Source: Rufibacter roseolus (GTDB lineage: Bacteria > Bacteroidota > Bacteroidia > Cytophagales > Hymenobacteraceae). From it: a stretch of DNA of 64,000 bases. Below are positions 8,705 to 18,623 of the stretch, one piece after another. The DNA lies in the NCBI RefSeq assembly GCF_017916365.1, contig NZ_JAFMSU010000001.1, positions 1,240,001-1,304,000 of the forward strand, in the 5' to 3' direction. Numbering within the stretch: the first letter of the stretch is position 1; each line of letters starts with the position of its first letter. The notes beneath the pieces are model-generated. The model did not search any database, was not told the DNA's origin, and saw only the letters and a program-made list of their open reading frames with translations. Made by a program: the position numbers and the translations under genes.

Positions 8705-9640
8705 TTATTTTGAGCTCTGCTGCACGTGCTCTGCAAGTACTTCCTCTACAGAGGTCCATTGAATGCCAGGGTAACGGTCATTGTCCAGCGGCGCCAGTTT
8801 AGGCAGGCCGCTGAACATGTTCCGCATATACTGCATGCCCTGCCAGGCGGGAAAAACCTCCTCTTTCTGCGGGAAGACCGCTTTTGTGAACCTGATGATT
8901 CTGTCTAGTCGGCGCAGTTTTCCGGCCTTGAGCAACTTGAAGGGATGCCCGGTAGCCTGGCTGGCGGCATCCTGCAAGCCCCGTGCACTCAGCACATCGC
9001 CGGCTACCCGCAGGTAACGGGGCGCGGTGTCATCCAGGGCGGCAGCGGCGGTGAAGGCGGCAGTGTCTTCAGTGGTGGTGAAGTCCAGCGGCTGGTCTGC
9101 GTTCTCCCAGTACACCACCCGTTTAAGCGGGAATAAGACCACCGGCGCCTGGCCGGTGAGCAGGTCAGAGAACATGCCGTTGAGTATGGAGGTAGCCTTG
9201 ATGGGGGCCTTGTCCAGGCGCTCTTTGAATTCCTGCCGCAGATCCAGGTTGCGGTTTGTGCCAGGGGGCAGTTTGGTGAAATCGATCGCGAAATCAGAGG
9301 GGACAAAGCGGGGCACGCCGGCCTCCACTGCCGCCTGCAGCAGCGCCGTCTGGGCATCGAGAATCACTTCCTCAAGGCCAGACAACGCCGATACCACGCA
9401 GGTTGCGCCGGAGCAGGCTTTGACCAGTTCTGCATGGTTACGGTAATCAACTTCCACCAGCGTGGCGCCTTTTGCCCGCAAGGCCGCGGTTTTGTCACCT
9501 GTGCCTCCGGTGCGTACAAGTGCCCGCACCCGGGCGCCGTGTTGCAGCAGGTGCCGGGCAATGCGCCCGCCCAGGTCACCGGTTGCGCCGGCTAAAACAA
9601 TAAGGGATTTCTCAGGGGTAAGAGGGTGGTCAACTGCCAT
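8705..9640 (-). CDS. NmrA-like NAD(P)-binding protein (atypical short-chain dehydrogenase)
   Basis: A 311-residue Rossmann protein. The dinucleotide loop is visible near the N-terminus in LIVLAGATGDLGGRIARHLL, followed by the basic residues of an NADP-type pocket (ALVRTGG). The body follows the NmrA/isoflavone-reductase pattern: GATLVEVDYRNHAELVKAC, SGLEEVILDAQTALLQAA and VPRFVPSDFAID. It lacks the YxxxK pair of classical SDRs, as expected for this group, which includes redox-sensing regulators as well as reductases. It is divergent from ada and convergent with asnB. Function beyond cofactor binding is not clear. Confidence 0.88.
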   Translation of the reverse strand: MAVDHPLTPEKSLIVLAGATGDLGGRIARHLLQHGARVRALVRTGGTGDKTAALRAKGATLVEVDYRNHAELVKACSGATCVVSALSGLEEVILDAQTALLQAAVEAGVPRFVPSDFAIDFTKLPPGTNRNLDLRQEFKERLDKAPIKATSILNGMFSDLLTGQAPVVLFPLKRVVYWENADQPLDFTTTEDTAAFTAAAALDDTAPRYLRVAGDVLSARGLQDAASQATGHPFKLLKAGKLRRLDRIIRFTKAVFPQKEEVFPAWQGMQYMRNMFSGLPKLAPLDNDRYPGIQWTSVEEVLAEHVQQSSK

Positions 9641-9836
9641 AAAGTACTTTTCAGGATATCTACCTTAACCGCGTACCGGGGCAATTGTTAGGGAAATGGG
9701 AGTTTAAGAATAAAAAAATACTTGTCCATTTTTCGGTTGCGGTCCCGTTTTGAATCATCTTTCTTTGGGGAATAAAGGCTGATTTCCAGAAAACAGGCCC
9801 AAACGGAAAGTCAAAACACGTGATAACACTCAAGGT

Positions 9837-10901
9837 ATGCTGGTCACCAATCAGAAAGACGTAGACAAATACTACAAAGCCCTGCTGGCCAAAGATGAGC
9901 AATTCATTGGTATCTTTTACGTGGGCGTGAAAACCACCGGCATCTTCTGCATCTCCACGTGCCGGGCGCGCAAACCCAAACGGGAGAACGTGGAATTCTA
10001 CACCGAGGCCCGCGAACTGCTGCAACACGGCTACCGACCCTGCAAGGTCTGTAAGCCCACCGAGCAGGCGCACCAGCCACCGCCCGAGGTGCGCCTGCTC
10101 CTGCAGATGGTGAAGGAGAACCCTAAACGGAGAATTCAGGACTACCAGATAAGGCAGCAGGGGCTGGCCCCAGAGAAGATCAGGAGATGGTTCAAGAAAC
10201 ACCACGGCATCACTTTCCAGACCTACCAGCGCATGATCAGGATCAATACCGCCTTCCAGGAGCTGCAAAGCGGTAAAAGCGTGACCCATTCGGCCTTTGA
10301 TGCCGGCTATGAATCTCTAAGCGGTTTTAACTATACTTTCAAGAAAATGCTCGGAAAATCACCAGAAGACACCAAAGACAAATCCGTCATCCTGATGACC
10401 CGGCTCACCACTCCCTTAGGCCCCATGTACGCCTGTGCCACGGCTGAGGGCGTCTGCCTGCTGGAGTTCACAGACCGAAGAATGTTGGAAACTGAGTTCC
10501 GCGACCTTCAGAAAAGACTCAATGCTACCATCCTGGCCGGGGAGAATGACCACCTGAGGCAGTTGAAGGCCGAGGTGGAAGAGTATTTTGCCGGCACCCG
10601 GCAGGCGTTCACGGTGGCGCTCCACACTCCGGGAACAGAGTTTCAACAGAAGGTCTGGCACGTGCTGCATGACATCCCTTACGGTACCACCAGCTCTTAC
10701 CAGCGCCAGGCCGAGAGATTAGCCATGCCCCAGGCGGTAAGAGCCGTAGCCTCGGCCAATGGCCACAACCGCATCTCCATCATCATCCCCTGTCACCGCG
10801 TAATTGGCAAGAACAACCAGCTAACCGGCTACGGCGGAGGCTTGGAAAGAAAGAAGTGGCTCATAGAGCATGAACGCAAAAATGCGCTTTGCCAGGTATA
10901 G
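9837..10901 (+). CDS. ada: Ada: methylated-DNA-protein cysteine methyltransferase and AraC-type regulator
   Basis: At 354 residues it is the same length as E. coli Ada. The N-terminal Zn domain has all four cysteines (C38, C42, C69, C72 in TTGIFCISTCRARK and GYRPCKVCKP), which accept methyl groups from phosphotriesters. An AraC-type HTH lies at ~90-175 (SVTHSAFDAGYESLSGFNYT). The C-terminal MGMT domain carries IPCHRVIG with the active cysteine near residue 319, which repairs O6-methylguanine. On methylation it would activate its own gene and other alkylation-repair genes. The start ATG fits the family length. A copy of the dispersed CTGTTT-type repeat lies just upstream at 9777-9806. Confidence 0.96.
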   Translation: MLVTNQKDVDKYYKALLAKDEQFIGIFYVGVKTTGIFCISTCRARKPKRENVEFYTEARELLQHGYRPCKVCKPTEQAHQPPPEVRLLLQMVKENPKRRIQDYQIRQQGLAPEKIRRWFKKHHGITFQTYQRMIRINTAFQELQSGKSVTHSAFDAGYESLSGFNYTFKKMLGKSPEDTKDKSVILMTRLTTPLGPMYACATAEGVCLLEFTDRRMLETEFRDLQKRLNATILAGENDHLRQLKAEVEEYFAGTRQAFTVALHTPGTEFQQKVWHVLHDIPYGTTSSYQRQAERLAMPQAVRAVASANGHNRISIIIPCHRVIGKNNQLTGYGGGLERKKWLIEHERKNALCQV

Positions 10902-10923
10902 CCCAGAAAAGGGTAGTAGGTAC

Positions 10924-10992
10924 TAAAAATAAATCTCCCTGTTTAGGGCCTGTTTTATAGAAACAGGCCCTAAACAGGGAGATTTATTTTTA
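10924..10992. terminator. Long bidirectional terminator hairpin between ada and tamL
   Basis: A perfect 32-bp stem (arms 10924-10955 and 10961-10992) with the five-base loop TATAG. Its tip is a copy of the dispersed GGGCCTGTTT/AAACAGGCCC motif; its outer part ends in A/T runs. It lies between two convergent genes. Confidence 0.9.
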
Positions 10993-11002
10993 TGAGAAAA
11001 TT

Positions 11003-13351
11003 TTAGAAAGGATACCCGATGGCCAGGTTCAGCACCCCGGTGCCGAACAGTCCGGATTTAGGCCGACCACCGTTGGGGTAGGTAGGGTCGCGGAGCGGAT
11101 AGGCCAGGTCCACGCGTATCACAAAGAACTGCACGTCAATCCTGATGCCGGCGCCGGCGCCCACCGCCAGCTGGCTCATGAAGTCTCCGCTGAACTTACC
11201 GCCGGGCCGGGTAGGATCTTCGTTTACAAGCCAGATGTTACCAGCGTCCACAAAGAAGGCGCCTTTCAGGTACGGGTCCATCAGCGGGAACCGGAACTCG
11301 GCATTCCCTTCCAGCCTGATGTCACCGGTCTGGTCAAAATAGGAGAAGCTTTGGGAGACTTCGTTGCCGGGTTCCTGTAATGCCGTTGGATTGTAAACAC
11401 CGGGTCCTAAGCTGCGGGCCGGAAACGCCCTGATGCTGTTAGGACCGCCAATGCCGTACTGCTTGATGTACGGAAGCACGTTGGAGTTGCCGTAGGGCAA
11501 ACCGTAGCCGCCCAGAAAGCGGGTAGCCAGCACCAGTTTTTCAGTGAGGTTGAAGTAGTAGCGGGTTTCCAGGTCAAACTTAGCGTACTGCGAGAGCGCC
11601 TGTCCCCGGAACGTGTTCGGGAACTCCGGATCAGCGGGCCGTTTGTTTTTCACCCGGTAAAAGAGTCCCCACAAACCACCCGAGAAATCAAGCCCGGGGC
11701 TGATGTAGAATTGGTGGCTTCGCCCTTCAACCCCCAAGGTATTGTACACCAAACGGTAATTACCGCCAATGATCAACTGCTGGTCAAAAGCCCGGGCCAG
11801 GAACGGACGTTGTGCCAATTCTTCCTGGAAGGCGGGGGTAGGGTTTAGCAGCCGAGAGTACTGCACCTGCACGGGGTTGATCTGGAACTCAGTGGTGGCG
11901 TATTGCCGCCAGGAGTACCCGTACTCAAAGTTGAAGGAGTTCTGCTGAAAGAATTCCTGCCGGTTGATGAACCGGAAACCCAACGCAAACCGCGTTCTGG
12001 GCTGGTACATACTGCTGGCGATCCGGATATTGAACGGCGAAATGATACGAGGCACGTGCATCTCAGCATCGGCTCCTACCTCCATGGAGGTGAGACCCGA
12101 ACGGGCACTATCACCGCTGATCTGCGATTCAAAAGAGCCTACCAGGTTAATGAGCAGCAGCTCGGCACCGCGCAAGGCATTCCGGTTCCGGAAACTGACC
12201 GTAATACCCGGGCCTGCGTACCCGTTGGATTTCTGCACCGTTTGCACCTCCGCCCTGACCGATTTTTTCTTGGCTTGGGTCAGGAGGATATCGGCATTGA
12301 TACGTCCATCCAACCCGATAGAATCCAGGGGTGTGAACCGCACCTCGGCAAACTTGAATGTTCCCAAATCCATGAGGCGGTTAACGGTCTGAAGGTGGCG
12401 TTTCCGGCTGTAGAGGTCGCCGTTTTCCACGAAAACCGCATTCAGAATGGTTTTGGCCTTAAAGGTTTCTTCGTCTGGATAGTACTTGTAGTCTTTGAAT
12501 TGTACCGGTGCCTCACTATCGCCAATGGAGTCGCCCAGGGAATAGTCGGTGTATATGCTCACCTGCTTGTAGCGGTACGGGATCAGGGCCTTGGTAGGAG
12601 CTGTGTCCTTCAGGCGCACATAGATGTTGACCTTGTTGTTCTGGGTACTATCTACGTGGTAAATCAGATAGCTTTCGTCAAAAAAGAAGAAGCCTTTCTC
12701 TTTCAGGATCTCGTTCACCCGCAGGCGCTCGGCAATGAGTTTTTCCAGGTTGTAGGGGTCATTCACCTTCAGCAGGCTTTGGGGTTCCGTCGCCCTGATG
12801 GCCATGGAGACGCTGTCGTTCCCCTGCGGAAACTGGATCTGCTGAATGATGTATTGCTTACCCACCGTGGCGGCATAATGCACCTGCGCCATCTTGCGCT
12901 TGCTGGTGGTGTCTACGGTGTGTTCCAGGGTGGGGGAGAAATACCCGTTATTGTACAAACGGTTGATCATGGCTCCTTTCACACGGTCTGGGTGCGCCTC
13001 GCTTAACAAAACCGGCGGCTCTCCCAGGCGGGTTTTAATCCAGTTGGCAATGCCTTTGCGTTCACGGTTTCCGCCCATGGCGTTGTAGATCCAGAGCTTG
13101 GGCCGCATGCCCAGGAAGGAGGTATTGGGCTGAGGCCGGATGGCGGCGTTCAGTTCCGGTTCCAGGGCTTTGGTGTCTGTCTCAGGGTAGGGAGAAGTCA
13201 CTGTGATGTCACCGCCAATGTAGAGGTAGTCTCCCTGGGGAACGCTTTTGGTGCTGCTGCAACCCGCCAGAAAAGCCAGGAGAAACAACAAGGAAAGTGC
13301 CCTGGAAAGGGAGAGGGTAGAGAAGGTCACGTGTCTATAAAGCGATGTCAT
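11003..13351 (-). CDS. tamL: TamL: BamA/TamA-family outer-membrane assembly lipoprotein
   Basis: 782 residues. A signal with lipobox (LAFLAGCSST) marks it as a lipoprotein, the hallmark that separates Bacteroidota TamL from proteobacterial TamA. POTRA-like segments occupy roughly residues 40-330 (VKGAMINRLYNNGYFSPTL and LKVNDPYNLEKLIAERLRV). The C-terminal half is a 16-strand Omp85 barrel with GIGGPNSIRAFPARSLGPG, which resembles the conserved lid-loop region, and it ends in an aromatic residue (NLAIGYPF). It works with TamB to insert proteins or move lipids at the outer membrane. Its ATG follows directly on the TAA stop of tamB, so the two are translationally linked. Confidence 0.93.
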   Translation of the reverse strand: MTSLYRHVTFSTLSLSRALSLLFLLAFLAGCSSTKSVPQGDYLYIGGDITVTSPYPETDTKALEPELNAAIRPQPNTSFLGMRPKLWIYNAMGGNRERKGIANWIKTRLGEPPVLLSEAHPDRVKGAMINRLYNNGYFSPTLEHTVDTTSKRKMAQVHYAATVGKQYIIQQIQFPQGNDSVSMAIRATEPQSLLKVNDPYNLEKLIAERLRVNEILKEKGFFFFDESYLIYHVDSTQNNKVNIYVRLKDTAPTKALIPYRYKQVSIYTDYSLGDSIGDSEAPVQFKDYKYYPDEETFKAKTILNAVFVENGDLYSRKRHLQTVNRLMDLGTFKFAEVRFTPLDSIGLDGRINADILLTQAKKKSVRAEVQTVQKSNGYAGPGITVSFRNRNALRGAELLLINLVGSFESQISGDSARSGLTSMEVGADAEMHVPRIISPFNIRIASSMYQPRTRFALGFRFINRQEFFQQNSFNFEYGYSWRQYATTEFQINPVQVQYSRLLNPTPAFQEELAQRPFLARAFDQQLIIGGNYRLVYNTLGVEGRSHQFYISPGLDFSGGLWGLFYRVKNKRPADPEFPNTFRGQALSQYAKFDLETRYYFNLTEKLVLATRFLGGYGLPYGNSNVLPYIKQYGIGGPNSIRAFPARSLGPGVYNPTALQEPGNEVSQSFSYFDQTGDIRLEGNAEFRFPLMDPYLKGAFFVDAGNIWLVNEDPTRPGGKFSGDFMSQLAVGAGAGIRIDVQFFVIRVDLAYPLRDPTYPNGGRPKSGLFGTGVLNLAIGYPF

Positions 13352-16300
13352 TTATTTTGCTTTGCCAGTATTTCTAAAGAGTTCAGCGAGGCTGTCATAT
13401 TCACGCACGAAAAGCAGGGAAACACCGGTGCGCTGCAACTGTCCGTCCAAGAAGCCTTCATAGGAATTGTTCCGGAAAGCCCGCAGCCGCAACCGCCCAT
13501 CTTTGGTCACCGAGTATTCCACTGACACGTCACCCGCGAAGGCATTTGAGCCGCTGTTGTTCCCGTTGCCGGTGTTGCCCTGGTCATTGCCGCCGCCCAA
13601 CGGAATGTCTGTCCCGAAGCTTACGGTCAGCCGGTCGTTGAGGAGCTGGCGCTGCATGGCTACGTTCAGGTCTGTGCGGCTCTGAGCATCGCCGGAGGAG
13701 TAATCATCATAGGAGTTCAGGCCCAGTTCAATTCCCAGCCCGCCCAGGTACTGGCCAGTCAAGTTATTGAGCTGGTCAGAGAGTACTTTGCTTGCACTAC
13801 CACGCAGGGCACTATTGATACCGCCTCCGGCCGAAGACGCCAATGGGTCCTGCGCCATGAACCGGCCAAGTACCAGTAGGGAAAAGACCTGTTTGGTGCG
13901 CTCAGATTCCTGCGTTGGTTGGCTTAGCTGGTCCAGGCGGGCACGTACTTCTTCCACCATGCCCCCTTTTGCTTTCTCATCCAGTTCAATATTGAAGGAG
14001 ATAGCCGGGTTCATGAGTTCGCCTTCCATGTTCAGGCGAACATCAAACGGCAGTTTGTTGCGGAATTGACCGGCGCTTCCGGCATCTACCCCGGCGGTTT
14101 GGCTCTGGATAAGTTCCAGCGGAGCCGCGTCTACGTTATAGATGGCCGTGATATTGGCATCGGCGTCCATCATGTCACCGGTCCAGACAATGTAGCTGGC
14201 AGGGTCAAACGCAAACTCACGTTTCACCAGTTCATACAGGTTCATGGAGTAGAGGCCTTCGGTGACATCATAGCGACCCGACAACGTGATGTTTTCAGTT
14301 ACATCATAGCCTACATTCAGGTTTGCCTCGCCCCTGATGGTCAGGTTGTCGCCCGACTCTGGATCTACAATCACGGTGATGGGCGTTTCATCGGTTAAAT
14401 TCAGGGTCATGGTCATTTCAATTCCTGTGACCTCGGCCTCCACCGTATCTATCTGCTTTTGGCGGTTGATGCGGCGGTTGCGGGTGCTGTCTGGGTCTAT
14501 AAAGACCACAATCCCCTCGCGGTTCACGCCCGCTTCCTCCTGTGGCATCACATAGGTCAGGTTTGAGTTAGGCGCTACTGTTACAGTGGTGTTGATGACT
14601 GGCACGTTCAGGTCTCCCGTGATGCGGGTGTCGCTGTCCAGGAATACGCGGCCGTAGTACAGCTCATTGTCAGCGGCGGTGCTGTTCATGACCATGAAGT
14701 CATCGGTAGTAGCCCGTAGATCAAATCGGTAATCAGTGAAGTTAGTGGTAAGGATGGCTCCATTCACAGTGGCGCGGTTGTTCAGGGAATCTAGCATGAC
14801 AAAGTCGTTGAACTGGATGCCTTCATTGTTCACGCTCAGGCGCTCATCAGGTACCCGGAACGTGGAATTGAGCATGGCTAGGTTGAAGGTAGCCTCTCTA
14901 AACTGCAGGTCGCCCACAATGTCTGGGTCTTCCAGGGTGCCCCTAATGGCTACATCGCCCGCTAAATTACCTCCCAGGTTTTTAACCATTCCCTGGGTGA
15001 ATGGCTGCAGGCTGGCCAGGTTCAATTGACCCAGATCCAGGTCAAAGGACATCGGTTTGCCTTCGGTGGTGAGGTAATATCCTGCCAGGGTTACGTTGTT
15101 GCCGTAGCCGGATAGGCGGGCCGTCATGTTGTAGCGGTTGGCAGTAGGGTTGCTGGCCTGTAACGTGAGGTCACCTACCGGGAATGTCTCGTACTCTAAA
15201 CCGGTGAGGGCCATGTCTGCGGTAAAGCTCATGTTCCCTGATATGTCATTGACGGTAGCTTTCCCGTTCAGGGTACCAGCCACCAGACTGTCTTCCTGCA
15301 GAATGGCGCGGGCCAGATAGCCTACGTCTACATTGGTCAGGTTGACATCCAGCGGGGAGTTCTGGGCCGTTGGGTTTTGGCTTTGCAGCGCAATGGCCAT
15401 GGGCCCGTTAGATAAGCGGAGATTGTTCGCCACTACCGCTCCATTGTTGGTGTAGTACCGTACAAAATTGTTTGGCCCCACGGTCCAGGCATCGCGGTTA
15501 ATGAGCAAATCTGGAGCGACGTTCACTTCAAACCCATTGGTGATTTGTCGCAGCAGTACACCAATAGCCGATTCTTCCTCTCCGGTCCTGCTTTGGTTCG
15601 CTGCGCGCAGGGCTACGGTGTTGTTCTGCACATTCCCACCTAGCACAATGTTGTTCACCCTAAACGTGGTGTCCTGCCGGATGCGCTCTGCCCGTACGTT
15701 ATAATTCAACTGTTTGGGGTCTGACGAGACATTCAGGGAAATGGAGTCTAGCCGCATGCCGGTATAGCGTACGCGCGGTACACTGGCTACCATCTGCAGA
15801 TTGGCGGTCTGGCTATTGTAGTTCCCGTACAGAGTATCTAAACTCAGGCGGGTAAGCCCGGGCACGAAGGCCTGGAACACGCGTGGTTTGTGCAGGGCCA
15901 TATTAAAGCTGAACTGCCTTGCGCGGGAACTGGGTTTGTAACCGCCATTCCCCAAGTCATAATACCGACTGATGTGGTTCATCAATTCCGGCCCGATGTC
16001 TCCTAAACCGATGTTCCCGTTCAGGTTGGCGGTGATCACGTCTGAAAGCACCCGCAGTTCGGTCTGGCCGGGCTTTTGCGTTAGATTTACAGAAAGTGAG
16101 TCAAACTGGAGCGGGCGGTTGTTGCTGGTAAGGGCGGTGTTGCGGGCAATGATGGAGCCGTTCAGGCTGTTGGCATCACCGCCTCGTAAATCAGCGATGA
16201 TGTCGCCGCGCAGTCGTAAGTCCTCTGGGTACAGTTTCAGGGCCTGGAAGTCTATCGCTCTCAGGTTGGCGTTCATGGCGATGGCCGGTTGGGCGCCCCG

Positions 16301-18391
16301 AAGGTTCACGGTTCCGTTCAGCGCAAAATCCAGGTTCTGGTCCTTGGTGCTATTGGCTTTGATGGCGTAGCTGTTGCGGTTGGCATCTACATCGAAGTTC
16401 AGGTCATGGTAGTTGTATCCGCCGTATTCAAAGCTCTGCACGGTACCGTCAATTTTGGCCACCATGGTCTCAGGCGTGATGCCGGTTCCGTTGATATTAG
16501 CGACCAAAGAGGCTCTGCCCAGGGTTTTGTCATTCATCAAGCGTCCCAAGTCAAAGCGCATCAGGCGCACATTGCCCTGGATGCGTTCCTGTCCTTTGGT
16601 GCGGCCCGGTGTCATGTCAATTTTGGCAATCGCATTCCCGAAGGTGGTACGCACGGTGGCATCTACGTCAAAGGCGGTCATGGTCCCGCTGAAGGAACCT
16701 TGTACGTCCATGGACGGTGGCAATGTGATGTTGGCCGGTAAGGTGCCCGCCGGCAGCAAAGATTTCACGTCGGCGGCGGTGGTATGGAAACGGTTGATCT
16801 GGAGGTTGGCGGCCAGGTTCTCTGGGTTAGGCAAGCCCCTGATGCGTCCGCTTAAAGCCAAATCTGTGTTGCGCCAGCCGCTCACACGCACGTTACTCAG
16901 CAGCAGGTTATCCATGCGGCCGTTCACCACTCCACTCAGGCGCACGGTCTGGCCCAGGTTGCCCGCCAGGGGCGGTTGGTTCACCAACGCAGGTTGCAGC
17001 AAGGCAACATCCCGGAACCCGATGTAGGTGTTCTGCAGATCTGCGGAAAGGGTGAGCTTGCTCAGGTCCTCGGCAGCGGTCTCCAATGAAGGATAGCCTA
17101 CTTTGATGCGGCGCGCGATGCGGCTGTGGCCCGTTTCCAGCACCAAATCTGATAATTCGGTCTGAACCGAGTCAAACAGGATGCCGGCCGTGAACTGCTT
17201 TACCTCAAAGCCGCTTTTCTCCTGGAACGTGAGTTGCTCCAGTTGGGCGGTGGTGCGGTTGGTGCTGTAGTAAAGGTCGTTCAGTTGCAGGTTGAGGTTG
17301 CGGGCCATGAGGTGGTTGTAGTCCATGCCGCGGGCCTGGCGGGGCACATCGTAGTTGTCAAAGGCGGCATCTACCTCGGTCACGTTCAGTTTGTCCAGGG
17401 TGAAGACCCAGTTCACGGGCTCGCCGGTGGTTTTGGAAACAGCTTCCTCAATGGCTTCCACGGCTTCGGCGGGGTTTACCACGCGGTACTCGGCGGGCAT
17501 CTCGGCGTTCTGGGCGTAGGCCAGGGTACTGTTGTGCAGCTCCAGGTTGCTCAGGTCGATGCGCGAGTTGATGAGGTCAATTTTCTCAGAGGCCATGCGG
17601 GCCTGGCCCAGGTTCACGTCAATGTACTGTTTGGCAACCCCGTTGCGGTACTTCAGTTTCACCCTATCCAGCGCGACTGTCTTGAGCCCGAACTGCATGG
17701 TCAAAGGCTCAGACTCGCCCTCCGGCGGAACCTTGGTCTGCACCATGTCTACATAGGTGTCGCGCAGCGTGATGTCGCCTATGCGGTAGATTTCTTTGGT
17801 GAGGTCCAACTCGTCCATCTTCACGTTGAGGTTGCCCACGCGGGTACGCACGTTCTGTCCGTTCACCTCGTCGCGATAGGTGAGGAAGATGTTCTTGAAG
17901 TTAATGGTGCCTATGTCATAGGTGAAACCGGCGCTGGTGGTGTCCTGAACGGTGGTATCGGTGGGGGTGGCGAAGGCCTCTAGTATGTAGTCAAAGTTGG
18001 AGACGCTGTCTGGCAGGGTGCGGTAGATGTGGGCCGTGGCGTTTTCCAGTTCCAGCGATTTAAGGGCCACTTTGGATTGAATGATGCCCAGGATGTCCAG
18101 GTTGGCGGCCAACCGCTCAGAATACCAGAGCGTGTCGCCTTTCTGGTCTTCCAGGTACACGCCTTCCAGCAGGATGTCTTTGCGGAAATCACTGCGGAAC
18201 TTACCAATGCGTACCTCCGTGCCTATCTTGTTCTGCAGGTAGTTCTCTGCCTTGCTGGCGGCAAAGTCCTGCACCTTTGGTATCTGAAGGGCCACCAGGA
18301 GGAGCACCACCAGCACCAACAACCCGCCAATTATCCAGAGAAGCACGGCGAGTGTTTTAAGCGTATATTTCTTAACAGTATGCGTAGACAA
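13352..18391 (-). CDS. tamB: TamB: translocation and assembly module inner-membrane protein
   Basis: 1679 residues. One N-terminal membrane anchor (residues ~12-36, LAVLLWIIGGLLVLVVLLLV) is followed by a very long run of AsmA/TamB-type beta-repeats, forming a groove across the periplasm. The conserved DUF490 domain is at the C-terminus (from about YDVTENITLSGRYDVTEGLYS through QVFSLLVLGRF to LLFVREYDSL). It partners with the outer-membrane TamL encoded immediately downstream; the order tamB-tamL with zero spacing is a strong pairing signal. It is upstream in the unit, so the promoter lies in the ~230 bases between this gene and the divergent channel gene. Confidence 0.93.
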   Translation of the reverse strand: MSTHTVKKYTLKTLAVLLWIIGGLLVLVVLLLVALQIPKVQDFAASKAENYLQNKIGTEVRIGKFRSDFRKDILLEGVYLEDQKGDTLWYSERLAANLDILGIIQSKVALKSLELENATAHIYRTLPDSVSNFDYILEAFATPTDTTVQDTTSAGFTYDIGTINFKNIFLTYRDEVNGQNVRTRVGNLNVKMDELDLTKEIYRIGDITLRDTYVDMVQTKVPPEGESEPLTMQFGLKTVALDRVKLKYRNGVAKQYIDVNLGQARMASEKIDLINSRIDLSNLELHNSTLAYAQNAEMPAEYRVVNPAEAVEAIEEAVSKTTGEPVNWVFTLDKLNVTEVDAAFDNYDVPRQARGMDYNHLMARNLNLQLNDLYYSTNRTTAQLEQLTFQEKSGFEVKQFTAGILFDSVQTELSDLVLETGHSRIARRIKVGYPSLETAAEDLSKLTLSADLQNTYIGFRDVALLQPALVNQPPLAGNLGQTVRLSGVVNGRMDNLLLSNVRVSGWRNTDLALSGRIRGLPNPENLAANLQINRFHTTAADVKSLLPAGTLPANITLPPSMDVQGSFSGTMTAFDVDATVRTTFGNAIAKIDMTPGRTKGQERIQGNVRLMRFDLGRLMNDKTLGRASLVANINGTGITPETMVAKIDGTVQSFEYGGYNYHDLNFDVDANRNSYAIKANSTKDQNLDFALNGTVNLRGAQPAIAMNANLRAIDFQALKLYPEDLRLRGDIIADLRGGDANSLNGSIIARNTALTSNNRPLQFDSLSVNLTQKPGQTELRVLSDVITANLNGNIGLGDIGPELMNHISRYYDLGNGGYKPSSRARQFSFNMALHKPRVFQAFVPGLTRLSLDTLYGNYNSQTANLQMVASVPRVRYTGMRLDSISLNVSSDPKQLNYNVRAERIRQDTTFRVNNIVLGGNVQNNTVALRAANQSRTGEEESAIGVLLRQITNGFEVNVAPDLLINRDAWTVGPNNFVRYYTNNGAVVANNLRLSNGPMAIALQSQNPTAQNSPLDVNLTNVDVGYLARAILQEDSLVAGTLNGKATVNDISGNMSFTADMALTGLEYETFPVGDLTLQASNPTANRYNMTARLSGYGNNVTLAGYYLTTEGKPMSFDLDLGQLNLASLQPFTQGMVKNLGGNLAGDVAIRGTLEDPDIVGDLQFREATFNLAMLNSTFRVPDERLSVNNEGIQFNDFVMLDSLNNRATVNGAILTTNFTDYRFDLRATTDDFMVMNSTAADNELYYGRVFLDSDTRITGDLNVPVINTTVTVAPNSNLTYVMPQEEAGVNREGIVVFIDPDSTRNRRINRQKQIDTVEAEVTGIEMTMTLNLTDETPITVIVDPESGDNLTIRGEANLNVGYDVTENITLSGRYDVTEGLYSMNLYELVKREFAFDPASYIVWTGDMMDADANITAIYNVDAAPLELIQSQTAGVDAGSAGQFRNKLPFDVRLNMEGELMNPAISFNIELDEKAKGGMVEEVRARLDQLSQPTQESERTKQVFSLLVLGRFMAQDPLASSAGGGINSALRGSASKVLSDQLNNLTGQYLGGLGIELGLNSYDDYSSGDAQSRTDLNVAMQRQLLNDRLTVSFGTDIPLGGGNDQGNTGNGNNSGSNAFAGDVSVEYSVTKDGRLRLRAFRNNSYEGFLDGQLQRTGVSLLFVREYDSLAELFRNTGKAK

Positions 18392-18623
18392 AATAAATAT
18401 AGTAGCAGTTTTGGGAGATGCTACTTGTACTCAAGTTATATAGCTGCGGTTACATATATCCTTGTTAAAGAATAGGATTAAACCATTTTTTAAGGGTTTT
18501 TCTCCAAAAATGGCCCTAAAATACCTGCCATTGTATAGCCGTGAAACCAGTCACTGGCTTACCCTTGCAGAGTGGCTTTACCCTTCCCCTTTGCTTGCGT
18601 ATGTTTTACAAAAAGAACCTTTG

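Noticed and set aside
11903-13006. A 367-codon plus-strand open frame
   Set aside because: It lies entirely antisense to tamL, whose lipobox, POTRA and barrel motifs are clear; the frame has no domain pattern.
17234-17983. A 249-codon plus-strand frame, Val/Gly/His rich
   Set aside because: Antisense to tamB; the composition is that of a shadow frame in GC-rich coding DNA.
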